Below, in pieces: positions 1 to 7,340 of a stretch of 28,367 nucleotides of DNA. The notes beneath the pieces were generated by a model. The model was given only the letters and a program-made list of their open reading frames with translations, made no database searches and was not told where the DNA came from. This stretch comes from a virus. The DNA is taken from IMG/VR virus record IMGVR_UViG_3300020056_000122, positions 1-28,367 of that record; one strand, written 5' to 3'. Within the stretch, counting starts at the first letter, position 1. Each line of letters starts with the position of its first letter. Made by a program: the position numbers and the translations under genes.

Positions 1-484
1 CTTGTGTAAATCCAAAGTACTGATAAAGTTGCTTATAATATTTGTTAAGATCTTTTTCAACTTCATCGCTAACTTCCATTCCAATGATTTCAGGTTGAGC
101 AAAGAAATTTCTTTCATCATAAACTATAGTCTCATCACACATAATATCGAGAATATCCTCGATCTCGTCGTTAAGTGAAAATCTTCTTAGTTCATCTCTT
201 TTACCTTCGTAATCCTTATCAAAGAATGGGATGTTTTTCTTTAAGTTGACATCAGTCATCGACAGAGCGGCAAACGCTCCATAGATGTCATCATTATCAA
301 TACCCATTGGATTCATTTGACCATAGCCAAGTTGATCCTCCATCGGCCCAATTGCTTGAGACTGTCGAAGAACCAAGTCATCGTATCTCATTCCGAACGA
401 TGATAGATTTTTCAATGCGGTAGAGATTCTAAATGGTCTCTTTCCCGTACTTAATGGTCCATTTCTATCAGTAAATCCTGCCAT
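1..484 (-). CDS. 20: Portal vertex protein, gp20-like (N-terminal part, runs off the left edge)
   Basis: The reading frame opens at an ATG at 484 and runs without a stop to base 1, giving about 161 residues of a longer protein. Residues about 105-160 (LNDEIEDILDIMCDETIVYD, then a helical stretch ending near YYKQLYQYFGF) match the T4 gp20 region that reads [20 protein letters not shown] and continues to VLNHLSF. T4 gp20 forms the dodecameric ring at the capsid vertex through which DNA is packaged and to which the neck and tail attach; it is normally over 500 residues, so about two thirds lies outside this window. A candidate late promoter (504-515) sits 19 bases upstream of the start, and the leader is A-rich without a Shine-Dalgarno. 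The order 55, 4, an unknown gene, 20 supports a head-gene context. Assignment rests on remembered sequence similarity plus context. Confidence 0.75.
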   Translation of the reverse strand, partial: MAGFTDRNGPLSTGKRPFRISTALKNLSSFGMRYDDLVLRQSQAIGPMEDQLGYGQMNPMGIDNDDIYGAFAALSMTDVNLKKNIPFFDKDYEGKRDELRRFSLNDEIEDILDIMCDETIVYDERNFFAQPEIIGMEVSDEVEKDLNKYYKQLYQYFGFTQ

Positions 485-503
485 TTTTTTACTATTATAT
501 TCT

Positions 504-515
504 GTTTATATATTC
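504..515 (-). promoter_or_regulatory. Candidate late promoter for the portal gene
   Basis: The minus strand reads GAATATATAAAC between the stop of the upstream gene (516) and the portal ATG (484). It matches the TATATAAA element found ahead of several other genes here and resembles the T4 late -10 element TATAAATA recognised by gp55. The distance to the ATG leaves room for a short A-rich leader. Confidence 0.5.
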
Positions 516-1118
516 TTAACTACCTAGGTGCTTTCTAAATTGTCTTCTGACCTTTCCGACTGTAGATCCATTTAGATCTATAAAGTCACAAAGTGCTATT
601 GTACTCCAATTCTCATATGAAATCACTGCTTGTCCGCTCTTTAAATTTGGTATATATTGTCTAATTGCAAAGTCAAATCCAAATCTACCCAAGAACTTTT
701 TTGCTCCAGAATATGAAAGGTTTATTTGTCCTTGTCTTATCGCATCTCCAGACTTACTGCCTTTCATTTGGTTTTTAATTTGGTTTTGCATAATTGTATA
801 GACATAATCAAGAAGTTCTTCCTTTACTTTAACTGGAAGTAAATTAAGATTAATACCCACGTCATTTCCATTATATGGGTCGAGAGCCAATACCACTGGA
901 TTTTTATCCCACCATTCCAATTTATCTGCCCATTTCGGTGAGGTGTACTCAAAGACATATATCTTTCCAGGTCTAAATCTCTTTCCAGTAGCGACAACTG
1001 ACTTTTCATTCATCATCTTTTTGCCGTTCTCAAACCAAGCATGTGCCTTTACTCTAGCAAGTCTTTTACCACCAGCCTCTTTACTAAGTTTTCTAATTTC
1101 AGTCTTAATAACTCCCAT
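516..1118 (-). CDS. Conserved phage protein of unknown function in the head-gene cluster
   Basis: A 200-residue protein whose ATG overlaps the gp4 stop codon as TAATG, so it is probably translationally coupled to gp4. The N-terminal third is basic. A hydrophobic and aromatic block at about residues 48-93 (KIYVFEYTSPKWADKLEWWD, then NPVVLALD and GINLNLLP) is followed by a mostly helical segment and a strongly basic C terminus (RRQFRKHLGS). I see no transmembrane segment, signal peptide or catalytic motif. The pattern of aromatic block, then NLLP, then helices recalls a small structural or DNA-end-associated protein family of T4-like phages. A gp2-like DNA end protector role is a guess from its place next to gp4 and is not shown by any motif. 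It is certainly a real gene given its overlaps and length. Confidence 0.85.
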   Translation of the reverse strand: MGVIKTEIRKLSKEAGGKRLARVKAHAWFENGKKMMNEKSVVATGKRFRPGKIYVFEYTSPKWADKLEWWDKNPVVLALDPYNGNDVGINLNLLPVKVKEELLDYVYTIMQNQIKNQMKGSKSGDAIRQGQINLSYSGAKKFLGRFGFDFAIRQYIPNLKSGQAVISYENWSTIALCDFIDLNGSTVGKVRRQFRKHLGS

Positions 1119-1591
1119 TATTTAAGAGATTTTTCAGTTAGGACTACGAATCTCCAGCCTCTCTCTTCGGCCCATTTTTTAGCATATGCATATTTATCTC
1201 TATTTTTAACAAACTGCTCTGCTAGAAACTTATATGACGCAAGTGCCTTCTTTGAGTTCTTTTTTGGAGGCTGTGGCTTCTTGATTTGTTCAGAAGGTTT
1301 AATCTCAACTAAGAACTCTTCATAACTATCCCCTTTTTGGACTTTCATATAAAAGTCAGGATAATATTTGCGCTCTTTTTTATCGAGAGTAGACCAGTAC
1401 TTAATTTCTACCGGTTCAGATGACCAATGAATAACATCATCTCTATTGTCACATAAAACCATAAACTTTCGCTCCCATGAGGAACGAAAGATAATTGGGG
1501 TCTTTCCTAAATATTTGTTTGGATATTTTGGTTCGAAATAACCTTGTATAAACCCTGAATTTTTGGTTGGCTTTACGTTTTTTATTGACAT
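1118..1591 (-). CDS. 4: Head completion protein gp4-like (PD-(D/E)xK nuclease fold)
   Basis: A 157-residue protein, close to the roughly 150 residues of T4 gp4 (also called gp50/65). It follows the T4 protein throughout: FRSSWERKFM (residues 35-44, T4 YRSNWEKFFF), a WSSEPVEIKY segment (56-65), RKYYPDFYMK (74-83), FLVEIKP (93-99), and a C-terminal GWRFVVLTEKSL block like T4 GIKFRILTEDGL. E40, D79, E96 and K98 are placed as in a PD-(D/E)xK nuclease core, so the nuclease active site looks intact. In T4, gp4 acts after packaging to finish the head so that the tail can join. The start overlaps the gp55 stop as TAATG, and the stop overlaps the next gene in the same way. That puts late sigma, head completion protein, an unknown protein and portal in one co-linear unit. 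Confidence 0.87.
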   Translation of the reverse strand: MSIKNVKPTKNSGFIQGYFEPKYPNKYLGKTPIIFRSSWERKFMVLCDNRDDVIHWSSEPVEIKYWSTLDKKERKYYPDFYMKVQKGDSYEEFLVEIKPSEQIKKPQPPKKNSKKALASYKFLAEQFVKNRDKYAYAKKWAEERGWRFVVLTEKSLK

Positions 1592-1965
1592 TAAATATTG
1601 AACAGTCCTCCCTCTTCTCCATAGGATCCGCTTGATTTATCAAGACTTAGGGTTGACTTGTATTTTTTAGGGTGGATTTTGTTCCAACCTTTTGCATATC
1701 CACGTTTAGCAATTTCAGTAAAATATGCGAATGCATTAGTATACTTAGGATTAAAGTTTCTCCAGTATTTAAGAAGATCCAATAGAGCAAATTGTAAACA
1801 ATCTTGCCTGTCATCTTCATTTACATAAGACAATTTTCTAATAGCCCGCTCAGCTAGGAGAACCAACATCTTTTCTGCGTCTGCTGTTAATTTGTCCTGT
1901 TCTTTTGATAAAACTATTTGATCGTACAGGTCTCTATTATTTAGATAATTCTTCTTTCTTGCCAC
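1591..1965 (-). CDS. 55: Late-transcription sigma factor, gp55-like
   Basis: A 124-residue protein starting at a GTG codon (1965). The central segment, about residues 50-100, holds the gp55 hallmark: DDRQDCLQFALLDLLKYWRN, then FNPKYTNAFAYFTEIAKRGY and WNKIHP. This is the region 2-like part that binds RNA polymerase and melts the late -10 element. T4 gp55 is about 185 residues, so this is a compact form, as in marine T4-like phages. In T4 the last residues bind the gp45 sliding clamp; here the C terminus is GEEGGLFNI, with a short hydrophobic patch that could do the same (inference). An intrinsic terminator (1995-2022) and a candidate late promoter (1985-1994) lie directly upstream, so the gene may be driven by its own product. 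ATG alternatives are absent near the N terminus, and MARKKNYLNN is a plausible start. Confidence 0.87.
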   Translation of the reverse strand: MARKKNYLNNRDLYDQIVLSKEQDKLTADAEKMLVLLAERAIRKLSYVNEDDRQDCLQFALLDLLKYWRNFNPKYTNAFAYFTEIAKRGYAKGWNKIHPKKYKSTLSLDKSSGSYGEEGGLFNI

Positions 1966-1984
1966 GGTTGGATTATTATTTTAA

Positions 1985-1994
1985 TTTTATATAC
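1985..1994 (-). promoter_or_regulatory. Candidate late promoter ahead of gp55
   Basis: The minus strand reads GTATATAAAA, 19 bases before the GTG start at 1965 and directly after the terminator U-tract of the upstream gene. It fits the recurrent TATATAAA element. If active with gp55 it would give autoregulation of the late sigma gene. Confidence 0.5.
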
Positions 1995-2022
1995 AAAAAA
2001 GGCCAATTGTTTCCAATTGGCC
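1995..2022 (-). terminator. Intrinsic terminator after the 400-aa gene
   Basis: On the minus strand GGCCAATTG pairs perfectly with CAATTGGCC (9 bp) around a GAAA tetraloop, followed at once by TTTTTT. This is a textbook Rho-independent terminator. It lies 25 bases past the stop of the gene ending at 2048. Confidence 0.9.
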
Positions 2023-2047
2023 TCTAGATATTATGTATGTGAATCAA

Positions 2048-3250
2048 TTAGATTGAATCGTCAACCATAAGGTCAACGTGTCTCTTAACAACCTTCATTG
2101 GTTTGTCTTCTACAATCACCGTAATCATATCATCTTTTGCGGCTGATGTATAGTCAAGGGCATCGACTTTAATTGATGTACCTTCTGGGGCTCCGTCATA
2201 TCCAGATCCTAAAGTAGCATCCATATAGCCGTCATTCTTAGTTAACTCATCATCTTCTAAGATAGAAACGACTGCCTCAAACTTTTTAATCTCATCATTA
2301 ATTAGCCTATCTGCCTCTTTAATTTCAGTGATGTTTTTATTTGCTCCGGCAAGAATATTTCTCTGGTCTTTTAAGAATGCGATTAACTCATAGGTCTCTT
2401 CTAACTTCGCATCTATTCTTGACTTTAGATCTTCGTTTGATTGAAGTACGTCTTCGAACATGAATGATACATCCTCTCCTGTTTTTTCAGCAACATAATT
2501 GATCGTTGCAAGTGGAGAAAATTCATTAAATTCTTCTAGTCTAGTTTCTGTGTTATTTCTAAAAGCGTATCCTTTATTTCTAACTCTAAAAGTAGAATAA
2601 GATACACCTCCTTCCTTAACCTCTACTAGGTTTTCTACAACTGAAAAGCTATTAAAGTTTTTAGCAGCTATTTCAAAAGCAGATAGAATAGATTTGTTCT
2701 TAAGATTTACATATCCTGTAGCATATGCTTCATCTGCAAATCCTTCAAGAACTACCTCTCTGTTATTAACGTATACTTTGTTTTCTTCTGCAACATATGA
2801 ATATTTTACGTATGTTGCGCTCTTCTTTAATTCTTCGATCTTTTTAGTTAGATCTTCGATGATCGTTACTGCTTCAGAAACTGCAACTTCATTGTTTGCC
2901 AATTTATGAGTCTTTCTTAAGGCCTCAACTTCAATAAGTCTCTCATTTAATTCGAATAGTTCGAAATGAGCCTCTACTGATTCATTTAATTTATCATTTT
3001 GAAGGTCAGTTGAAATGCTTTCAACCGCGTGTTTGATGCTATTTGCCTTAATATCGTAATGAAATTCGATTCCAGCTTCAGTAACTGTAAAGTTTTCTAA
3101 TACCCACGCTAGTGTTGATTCTAGCTGTGTAGGGTTTGTTAGAGTTACACCATTTTCATTAAGTTCAAAGAATCTACCGGCAGAATAAACTCTACTAATT
3201 GAATCTTCATTAACGCAAACCGTAAAGACATTTTTATTTAATGCTGTCAT
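2048..3250 (-). CDS. Unknown coiled-coil protein, possibly a virion component
   Basis: A 400-residue protein I do not recognise. Three parts can be seen. Residues 1-70 are a mixed beta region. Two Leu/Glu/Lys-rich helical stretches at about 85-142 (for example EDLTKKIEELKKSATYVKY) and about 280-335 look like coiled coils. The C-terminal 60 residues are acidic with Gly and Ser. There are no signal peptide, membrane segment or catalytic motif and almost no cysteine. It has its own candidate late promoter (3271-3283) and its own strong terminator (1995-2022), so it is probably a single-gene late unit that can be expressed at a high level. It lies between the gp15-like tail gene and gp55. A virion or tail-associated structural role is inferred from context only. 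Confidence 0.85.
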   Translation of the reverse strand: MTALNKNVFTVCVNEDSISRVYSAGRFFELNENGVTLTNPTQLESTLAWVLENFTVTEAGIEFHYDIKANSIKHAVESISTDLQNDKLNESVEAHFELFELNERLIEVEALRKTHKLANNEVAVSEAVTIIEDLTKKIEELKKSATYVKYSYVAEENKVYVNNREVVLEGFADEAYATGYVNLKNKSILSAFEIAAKNFNSFSVVENLVEVKEGGVSYSTFRVRNKGYAFRNNTETRLEEFNEFSPLATINYVAEKTGEDVSFMFEDVLQSNEDLKSRIDAKLEETYELIAFLKDQRNILAGANKNITEIKEADRLINDEIKKFEAVVSILEDDELTKNDGYMDATLGSGYDGAPEGTSIKVDALDYTSAAKDDMITVIVEDKPMKVVKRHVDLMVDDSI

Positions 3251-3270
3251 TTTATCGTTTTTTTGATTTT

Positions 3271-3283
3271 TTTTATATATCTC
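3271..3283 (-). promoter_or_regulatory. Candidate late promoter for the 400-aa gene
   Basis: The minus strand reads GAGATATATAAAA, 20 bases before the ATG at 3250, in the short gap after the gp15-like stop. The spacing and core (ATATATAAA) match the other candidates. Confidence 0.5.
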
Positions 3284-3287
3284 AATG

Positions 3288-4094
3288 CTATTCCTTAAAT
3301 GGAAGCTCTCTTCCGATCACGTTATAGTTATCTCCAAGTACAGACTCGCTAGTCTTACCTGATCCGCTATTTCCAACACTTCCAATTTGATACATTCTAT
3401 TTCCAGCATGTCTCTCAGTACTGAAGTCGAATGAAGGAATAAATGAATTAATTTCAAGAGCAAAAGTTACTCTAAAATCCTCTTTTTCACCAAATGCAAA
3501 TTCAACCGGTCTTTCAATAGAGTAATCGTCAGGCACTGCATATTCAGATGATATTCTATATAGCCCTTCCTCTAGATGTCCAACCTCTACATTATAATAA
3601 TTAGAACGATACATCTTTTTGATGATCCCTTCAGTTACCTTAAACACATCTAATTGGCTTGAAAGTACGATTACAACATCAACTCCTATCACTATTGGTA
3701 TCATATCAAATTCTGCCATATAGCTCTGCATCGTACCATTTTCGTCTAGTTTAGCATAGAATCCCTCATTTCTTTTGTTGACCAATTTTGAAGGGTCAAC
3801 ATTAAGTGATGTAACATTAATTACACCTCTTGGAATTTGATCGTAATTACCATCTGCCTTACCAACACCAGGAACACAATTTACTCCCTGTGCTGTCGAA
3901 AATAAGAAGTTGTCTCTTAAAAAGTTCTCATCTCCTGTAATAGAATAATAGAAAGGTACATCAACTTCAACCCTCTGGTCATTAGAGACCTGACGATAAA
4001 AGCTCATCTTTTCATTCAGGTCTGCAAGTAGCCCGATAATTAAGTGACGAACTACACTGTCGTCTTTGTTAAATTTAAGGTTATAAGTTGCCAT
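3288..4094 (-). CDS. 15: Probable tail sheath stabiliser/terminator, gp15-like
   Basis: A 268-residue protein, matching T4 gp15 (272 residues) in length and in the order of weakly similar blocks. The first is RHLIIGLLADLNEKMSFYRQ plus VDVPFYYSITGDENFL (about 16-56), against T4 RYATLMGDLFSNIQIKRQ and VPITYASKEHFM. The second is a segment IPIVIGVDVVIVLSSQLDVF (about 131-150), against IKMIYELSIFTRYEDDMF. The third is DFRVTFALEINSFIP near the C terminus, against RRIEWSLTFEVNGWMYP. T4 gp15 forms the hexameric ring that caps the tail tube and sheath and joins the tail to the neck. A candidate late promoter (4117-4127) lies 22 bases upstream. The C-terminal GSVGNSGSGKTSE stretch looks like a P-loop but is in a flexible Gly/Ser tail with no Walker B, so I treat it as chance. 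The call is distant similarity, hence moderate confidence. Confidence 0.6.
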   Translation of the reverse strand: MATYNLKFNKDDSVVRHLIIGLLADLNEKMSFYRQVSNDQRVEVDVPFYYSITGDENFLRDNFLFSTAQGVNCVPGVGKADGNYDQIPRGVINVTSLNVDPSKLVNKRNEGFYAKLDENGTMQSYMAEFDMIPIVIGVDVVIVLSSQLDVFKVTEGIIKKMYRSNYYNVEVGHLEEGLYRISSEYAVPDDYSIERPVEFAFGEKEDFRVTFALEINSFIPSFDFSTERHAGNRMYQIGSVGNSGSGKTSESVLGDNYNVIGRELPFKE

Positions 4095-4116
4095 CTAATA
4101 TAGAATATTTCTACTA

Positions 4117-4127
4117 GGTATATATCC
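4117..4127 (-). promoter_or_regulatory. Candidate late promoter for the gp15-like gene
   Basis: The minus strand reads GGATATATACC, 22 bases before the ATG at 4094, overlapping the last base of gene 46. The core is ATATATA rather than ATATATAAA, so it is a weaker match than the others. The position separates the replication/recombination genes upstream from the structural genes downstream. Confidence 0.35.
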
Positions 4128-5797
4128 TATTCAATTCTTTCTATTTCGAGCTTTGAGAATCCATTTTCTCTATAGATCTGGATCTTTTTATCAAATATCT
4201 CATGCGGTAGGACTGAGTGATTAATAACGAACGTATTAATTCTGTTCTCTTTAATTACCTGAGAAAGAATCTTTAAAATGTTATGAACTCCATCATTATC
4301 AACTGAACTCAATAACTCGTCCAAAAAGAGCAAGTTTAATTGTGGGAATCTCAACTTCAATATCTTAATAATCGCAATAATGATAATAAAGTCGGCCTTT
4401 TTACGTTCACCTGTTGAAAGAGTCATTGGATTGATCTCTTCTCCAAGGTGATTAATAATACAATTAAACTTTTCGTCAAATTTAATATGAAACGATAGAT
4501 GCATCGTTTGAGTCATTGCTGCAATATTAGTATTAAGTCCAGGCAGGATAGTTTTAACCGCCAAATTCTTAACGCCATCTTCTCCCAAAATATTTTCAAC
4601 CATTTCGGTGAATTGATATTCGTTCGAAAGTTTACTAGACTCTGCAGACTTATCAGCCTCTTTCTCTTCAAAATCAGAAATAAGTTTATTCAAATGCTCG
4701 AACTGATCTTCATCTGCAGTCTCCTTAATTTTAATCAATTCGTTCTTCAAAGATTGCATATCATACTTAATTTGAGAAATCTTTGACTCGATTTCTCTTT
4801 TACTATTATTAAGTTGATTAGTCTTTTCTTTTGCAACATCCATCAATTCTTTTTGCTGCTTGATTTGATCAGCACTATCTTTGAGTTTATCGTTATATGT
4901 GTCTAGTTTTTGATTATGCCATTCACTATCAAGTTTAGTCTCACATGTTGGACAGTTGCCCTCTTCATAAAGATTAATCTTTTTCTTTAAGTACTCAATC
5001 TCGTGCTTAAGTGTACTAGCCTCGCTTCTAGAGTTTTCATACTCTTCCTTTGAAGTTCCTATCTGAGCAACTAAACCGTCTCGGTCAGCATTTAGACCTT
5101 TTACAGTATCATTTAGTTCTGTCAACTCCTCTTTTAATTGCTTAATTCTCTCCTTATTCTTTTGTGAAGATTCTTCGAGCAATGTATTTAGTTTAGATCT
5201 AACTGATTGGATTGACTCCATTATTTGATTGAGTTCACTGTCATATGCACTAATCTCAAGTTTAATATTTCGCCTTTCCTCTTTAATTTTTTGTTGCATT
5301 TCATTCAGGACAGAGAATCCAAACATCTTATCGATAATTTGTTTCTTATCACTGTTATTCATTGTCAAGAAAGACTTAAAGTCATTAATTGATAGGATGA
5401 TAATGTTCTTAAATACATGGTACGGAATTCCATACACCTCTTCTTCAAGATACTCCTGTACGCTCTTTTTACCAGCCTTGTCAAATTCAACTCCGTTTAA
5501 TTTAACCGTAAAAATACCTGGATCTAGACCCCTTTCAATATCTACATCAATTGATCCACATCTTAATTTGATGTTAACCCAAAGTTCACGATTAATTCTA
5601 TTTGGAAGATCGCCAAGCTTTACACCTTCTACCTTTCCGTATAGAGCAAATATGATGGCGTTTGCGATAGTTGTCTTTCCATCTCCGTTTTTACCAAGCG
5701 TTAAGAACAGCTCAGAATGGTCCTGTTCGAACTCAATAGTCTGAAGTTTGTTTCCGTAGCTTGCAAAATTCTTAAATGTTATCGAATCTATTCTCAT
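4127..5797 (-). CDS. 46: Recombination endonuclease subunit gp46 (Rad50/SbcC-like ATPase)
   Basis: A 556-residue SMC-family ATPase, matching T4 gp46 (560 residues). The N-terminal head carries Walker A GKNGDGKT at residues 35-42. A long coiled coil runs from about 165 to 390, with the zinc-hook CPTC at 282-285 at its apex. The C-terminal head has the ABC signature LSTGERKKADF (460-470) and Walker B LLFLDE (489-494). With gp47 it makes the Mre11-Rad50-type complex that resects DNA ends for recombination-dependent replication and degrades host DNA in T4. Its ATG overlaps the gp47 stop as ATGA, so the subunits are translationally coupled. All ATPase motifs are intact. Confidence 0.97.
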   Translation of the reverse strand: MRIDSITFKNFASYGNKLQTIEFEQDHSELFLTLGKNGDGKTTIANAIIFALYGKVEGVKLGDLPNRINRELWVNIKLRCGSIDVDIERGLDPGIFTVKLNGVEFDKAGKKSVQEYLEEEVYGIPYHVFKNIIILSINDFKSFLTMNNSDKKQIIDKMFGFSVLNEMQQKIKEERRNIKLEISAYDSELNQIMESIQSVRSKLNTLLEESSQKNKERIKQLKEELTELNDTVKGLNADRDGLVAQIGTSKEEYENSRSEASTLKHEIEYLKKKINLYEEGNCPTCETKLDSEWHNQKLDTYNDKLKDSADQIKQQKELMDVAKEKTNQLNNSKREIESKISQIKYDMQSLKNELIKIKETADEDQFEHLNKLISDFEEKEADKSAESSKLSNEYQFTEMVENILGEDGVKNLAVKTILPGLNTNIAAMTQTMHLSFHIKFDEKFNCIINHLGEEINPMTLSTGERKKADFIIIIAIIKILKLRFPQLNLLFLDELLSSVDNDGVHNILKILSQVIKENRINTFVINHSVLPHEIFDKKIQIYRENGFSKLEIERIE

Positions 5798-6900
5798 TGG
5801 TCAATATCGTGGTTATATGCGCAAAGATCGTGCAGTTGTTTTAACTTATGCTTTAGTTGTTCTTTCGTCTCATCGTCATAGTTTAGATTATCAACGTAAC
5901 TATCGCACAGGCTAAGTATATTATAGTTCTTATAGATTTCCTCGTCAAGGTCATGAAAGTCCTTATCGATTATATCATCGTCCTGGTAAATGTTTGGTTC
6001 AAGTCTTCGGCCTATGTTCTGAATCTTATTAATTAATTGACCAAGAGAATTTGACGCTGCAATTTTACTAGGAACAAACAGGTCAACAAAGTTATTCTTT
6101 ATCTCTTCCTTAAAAACACCTAGAGGAACATCGTACAATTTGGTTATGTTATACTTTAAGAATTTTGGTGATATATTGTTGGGGAAGAAAGTTTCTTCCA
6201 TATTGTCTAAATCAACTAGGTCAAATCCTTTTTGATTCCCTCTATCCGAGCGAGTTAATTCATATGGTGTTCCAACCATTAAGAGCTTCTCTTTTTCTTG
6301 ACGATAGTGAATATGTCCGCTATAGACTCGAGTGTATTTGCGATATGTTGAAGGTCTGGTACCGTGGTCGTTCTTAACCTTTTCGTTTAGGTAGAGTCCG
6401 CTTACTTCAGAATGACAAAACACTATCTCAGCATTTGGAAATTCTGCAAGAGTCTCGATTTCATGGTCAACATCACGTCTCCAAGGCATTAAGAGTACCT
6501 TTCTTCCGTTCCAGTCTAATTGTTTTGGTTCTTTATATACCTGTACGTTTGGGATCCATTTCAAAGAGTCAATTGAACTTACGTCATTACTTTTCTTTGC
6601 CCATATGTCGTGGTTTCCGACAATAACATGAACTGGTAAAATCTCACCAAGTCTTTCAAATACTTCAACTGCATAGTTTAGTACTTTAATATTGATTGAT
6701 TGTCTATTATCAAAGGTATCTCCGACTTGGACTAAAATATCTCCAGGTCTTACATTCTTTTTGAGTGTTGGAATAAAAAAGTTCTCAAAGAAGTCTTTTT
6801 GAATCTCGAGCCATTCTTGGGAATTTGCCCGCACGCCAAAGTGTAGATCACCAAGAATCCACACTCTTTTTACCCCTTCACTTAAATTTCCCTCAATCAT
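5794..6900 (-). CDS. 47: Recombination endonuclease subunit gp47 (Mre11/SbcD-like nuclease)
   Basis: A 368-residue metallophosphoesterase, slightly longer than T4 gp47 (339). The calcineurin-like motifs occur in order: GDLH (17-20), GDTFDNR (60-66), GNHD (95-98), FCHSE (161-165) and GHIH (195-198), supplying the two-metal site. The C-terminal part is less conserved and ends in a charged helical region that would form the gp46-binding end. The start codon shares one base with the stop of the preceding gene (TAATG), and the end overlaps gene 46 by four bases. It acts as the nuclease of the gp46/47 complex on double-strand ends. Confidence 0.97.
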   Translation of the reverse strand: MIEGNLSEGVKRVWILGDLHFGVRANSQEWLEIQKDFFENFFIPTLKKNVRPGDILVQVGDTFDNRQSINIKVLNYAVEVFERLGEILPVHVIVGNHDIWAKKSNDVSSIDSLKWIPNVQVYKEPKQLDWNGRKVLLMPWRRDVDHEIETLAEFPNAEIVFCHSEVSGLYLNEKVKNDHGTRPSTYRKYTRVYSGHIHYRQEKEKLLMVGTPYELTRSDRGNQKGFDLVDLDNMEETFFPNNISPKFLKYNITKLYDVPLGVFKEEIKNNFVDLFVPSKIAASNSLGQLINKIQNIGRRLEPNIYQDDDIIDKDFHDLDEEIYKNYNILSLCDSYVDNLNYDDETKEQLKHKLKQLHDLCAYNHDIDQ

Positions 6901-7340
6901 TAGAATAATTTATTGATGTTTTTGCGGTCTAATATTCCCGTCTTTCTATCAAGCTCTTCAATTAAATCCTCTTTGTATACATTTGAAAGAGAATTGTAGA
7001 ACTTGGTTGGATTAATATCGAAGTACGTGCACATCTCACTAAAGATATCGATTCGGCTATAGTTCTTAACCATCTCTCCGACAACGTACCCGTATACATC
7101 GTTAATCTCGACCTTCTTTAACTTTGTGTTTCTTCCATGTTCATCGATCTCATTAAACTTCTTAAATCTAGAGTTAATGACTAATTCGTGAATTGTTGTT
7201 GATATTAATTGGTAGTGAATCTTCTCCTCTTCTGACTTTGAATCAGTCCAACTAGGATCCAGATTAAATGAGAAGTTTGGAATTATCTCAAAATCTGGTG
7301 AATCAAAATTATTATCAAATATTTTATCTCTGTTTTCCAT
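6900..7340 (-). CDS. Possible gp33-like late-transcription co-activator, or unknown
   Basis: A 146-residue protein with TAATG overlaps to gene 41 upstream and 47 downstream, so it sits inside the replication operon. The first 35 residues are acidic and probably disordered. Residues about 84-140 (VYGYVVGEMVKNYSRIDIFS through TYFDINPTKF to ILDRKNINKLF) resemble in pattern the helical core of T4 gp33 (FIIEKMVEEFGMSYLEATTAF, then a short Asn/Pro turn and IIEKIQSE). T4 gp33 bridges RNA polymerase to the gp45 clamp through a hydrophobic C-terminal motif (DFLL); the C terminus NKLF here could play that part. The similarity is weak and from memory, so the role is a hypothesis. The gene itself is secure. 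Confidence 0.5.
   Translation of the reverse strand: MENRDKIFDNNFDSPDFEIIPNFSFNLDPSWTDSKSEEEKIHYQLISTTIHELVINSRFKKFNEIDEHGRNTKLKKVEINDVYGYVVGEMVKNYSRIDIFSEMCTYFDINPTKFYNSLSNVYKEDLIEELDRKTGILDRKNINKLF

Noticed and set aside
3288-4094. P-loop GSGKTSE near the end of the gp15-like protein
   Set aside because: It is in a Gly/Ser-rich tail with no preceding hydrophobic strand and no Walker B motif.
5229-5744. Long plus-strand open frame of about 170 codons
   Set aside because: It lies wholly inside gene 46 on the other strand, has the Ser/Leu/Phe-rich composition of an antisense shadow, and has no start context. Other plus-strand frames (for example 20196-20615, 24086-24478) are the same.
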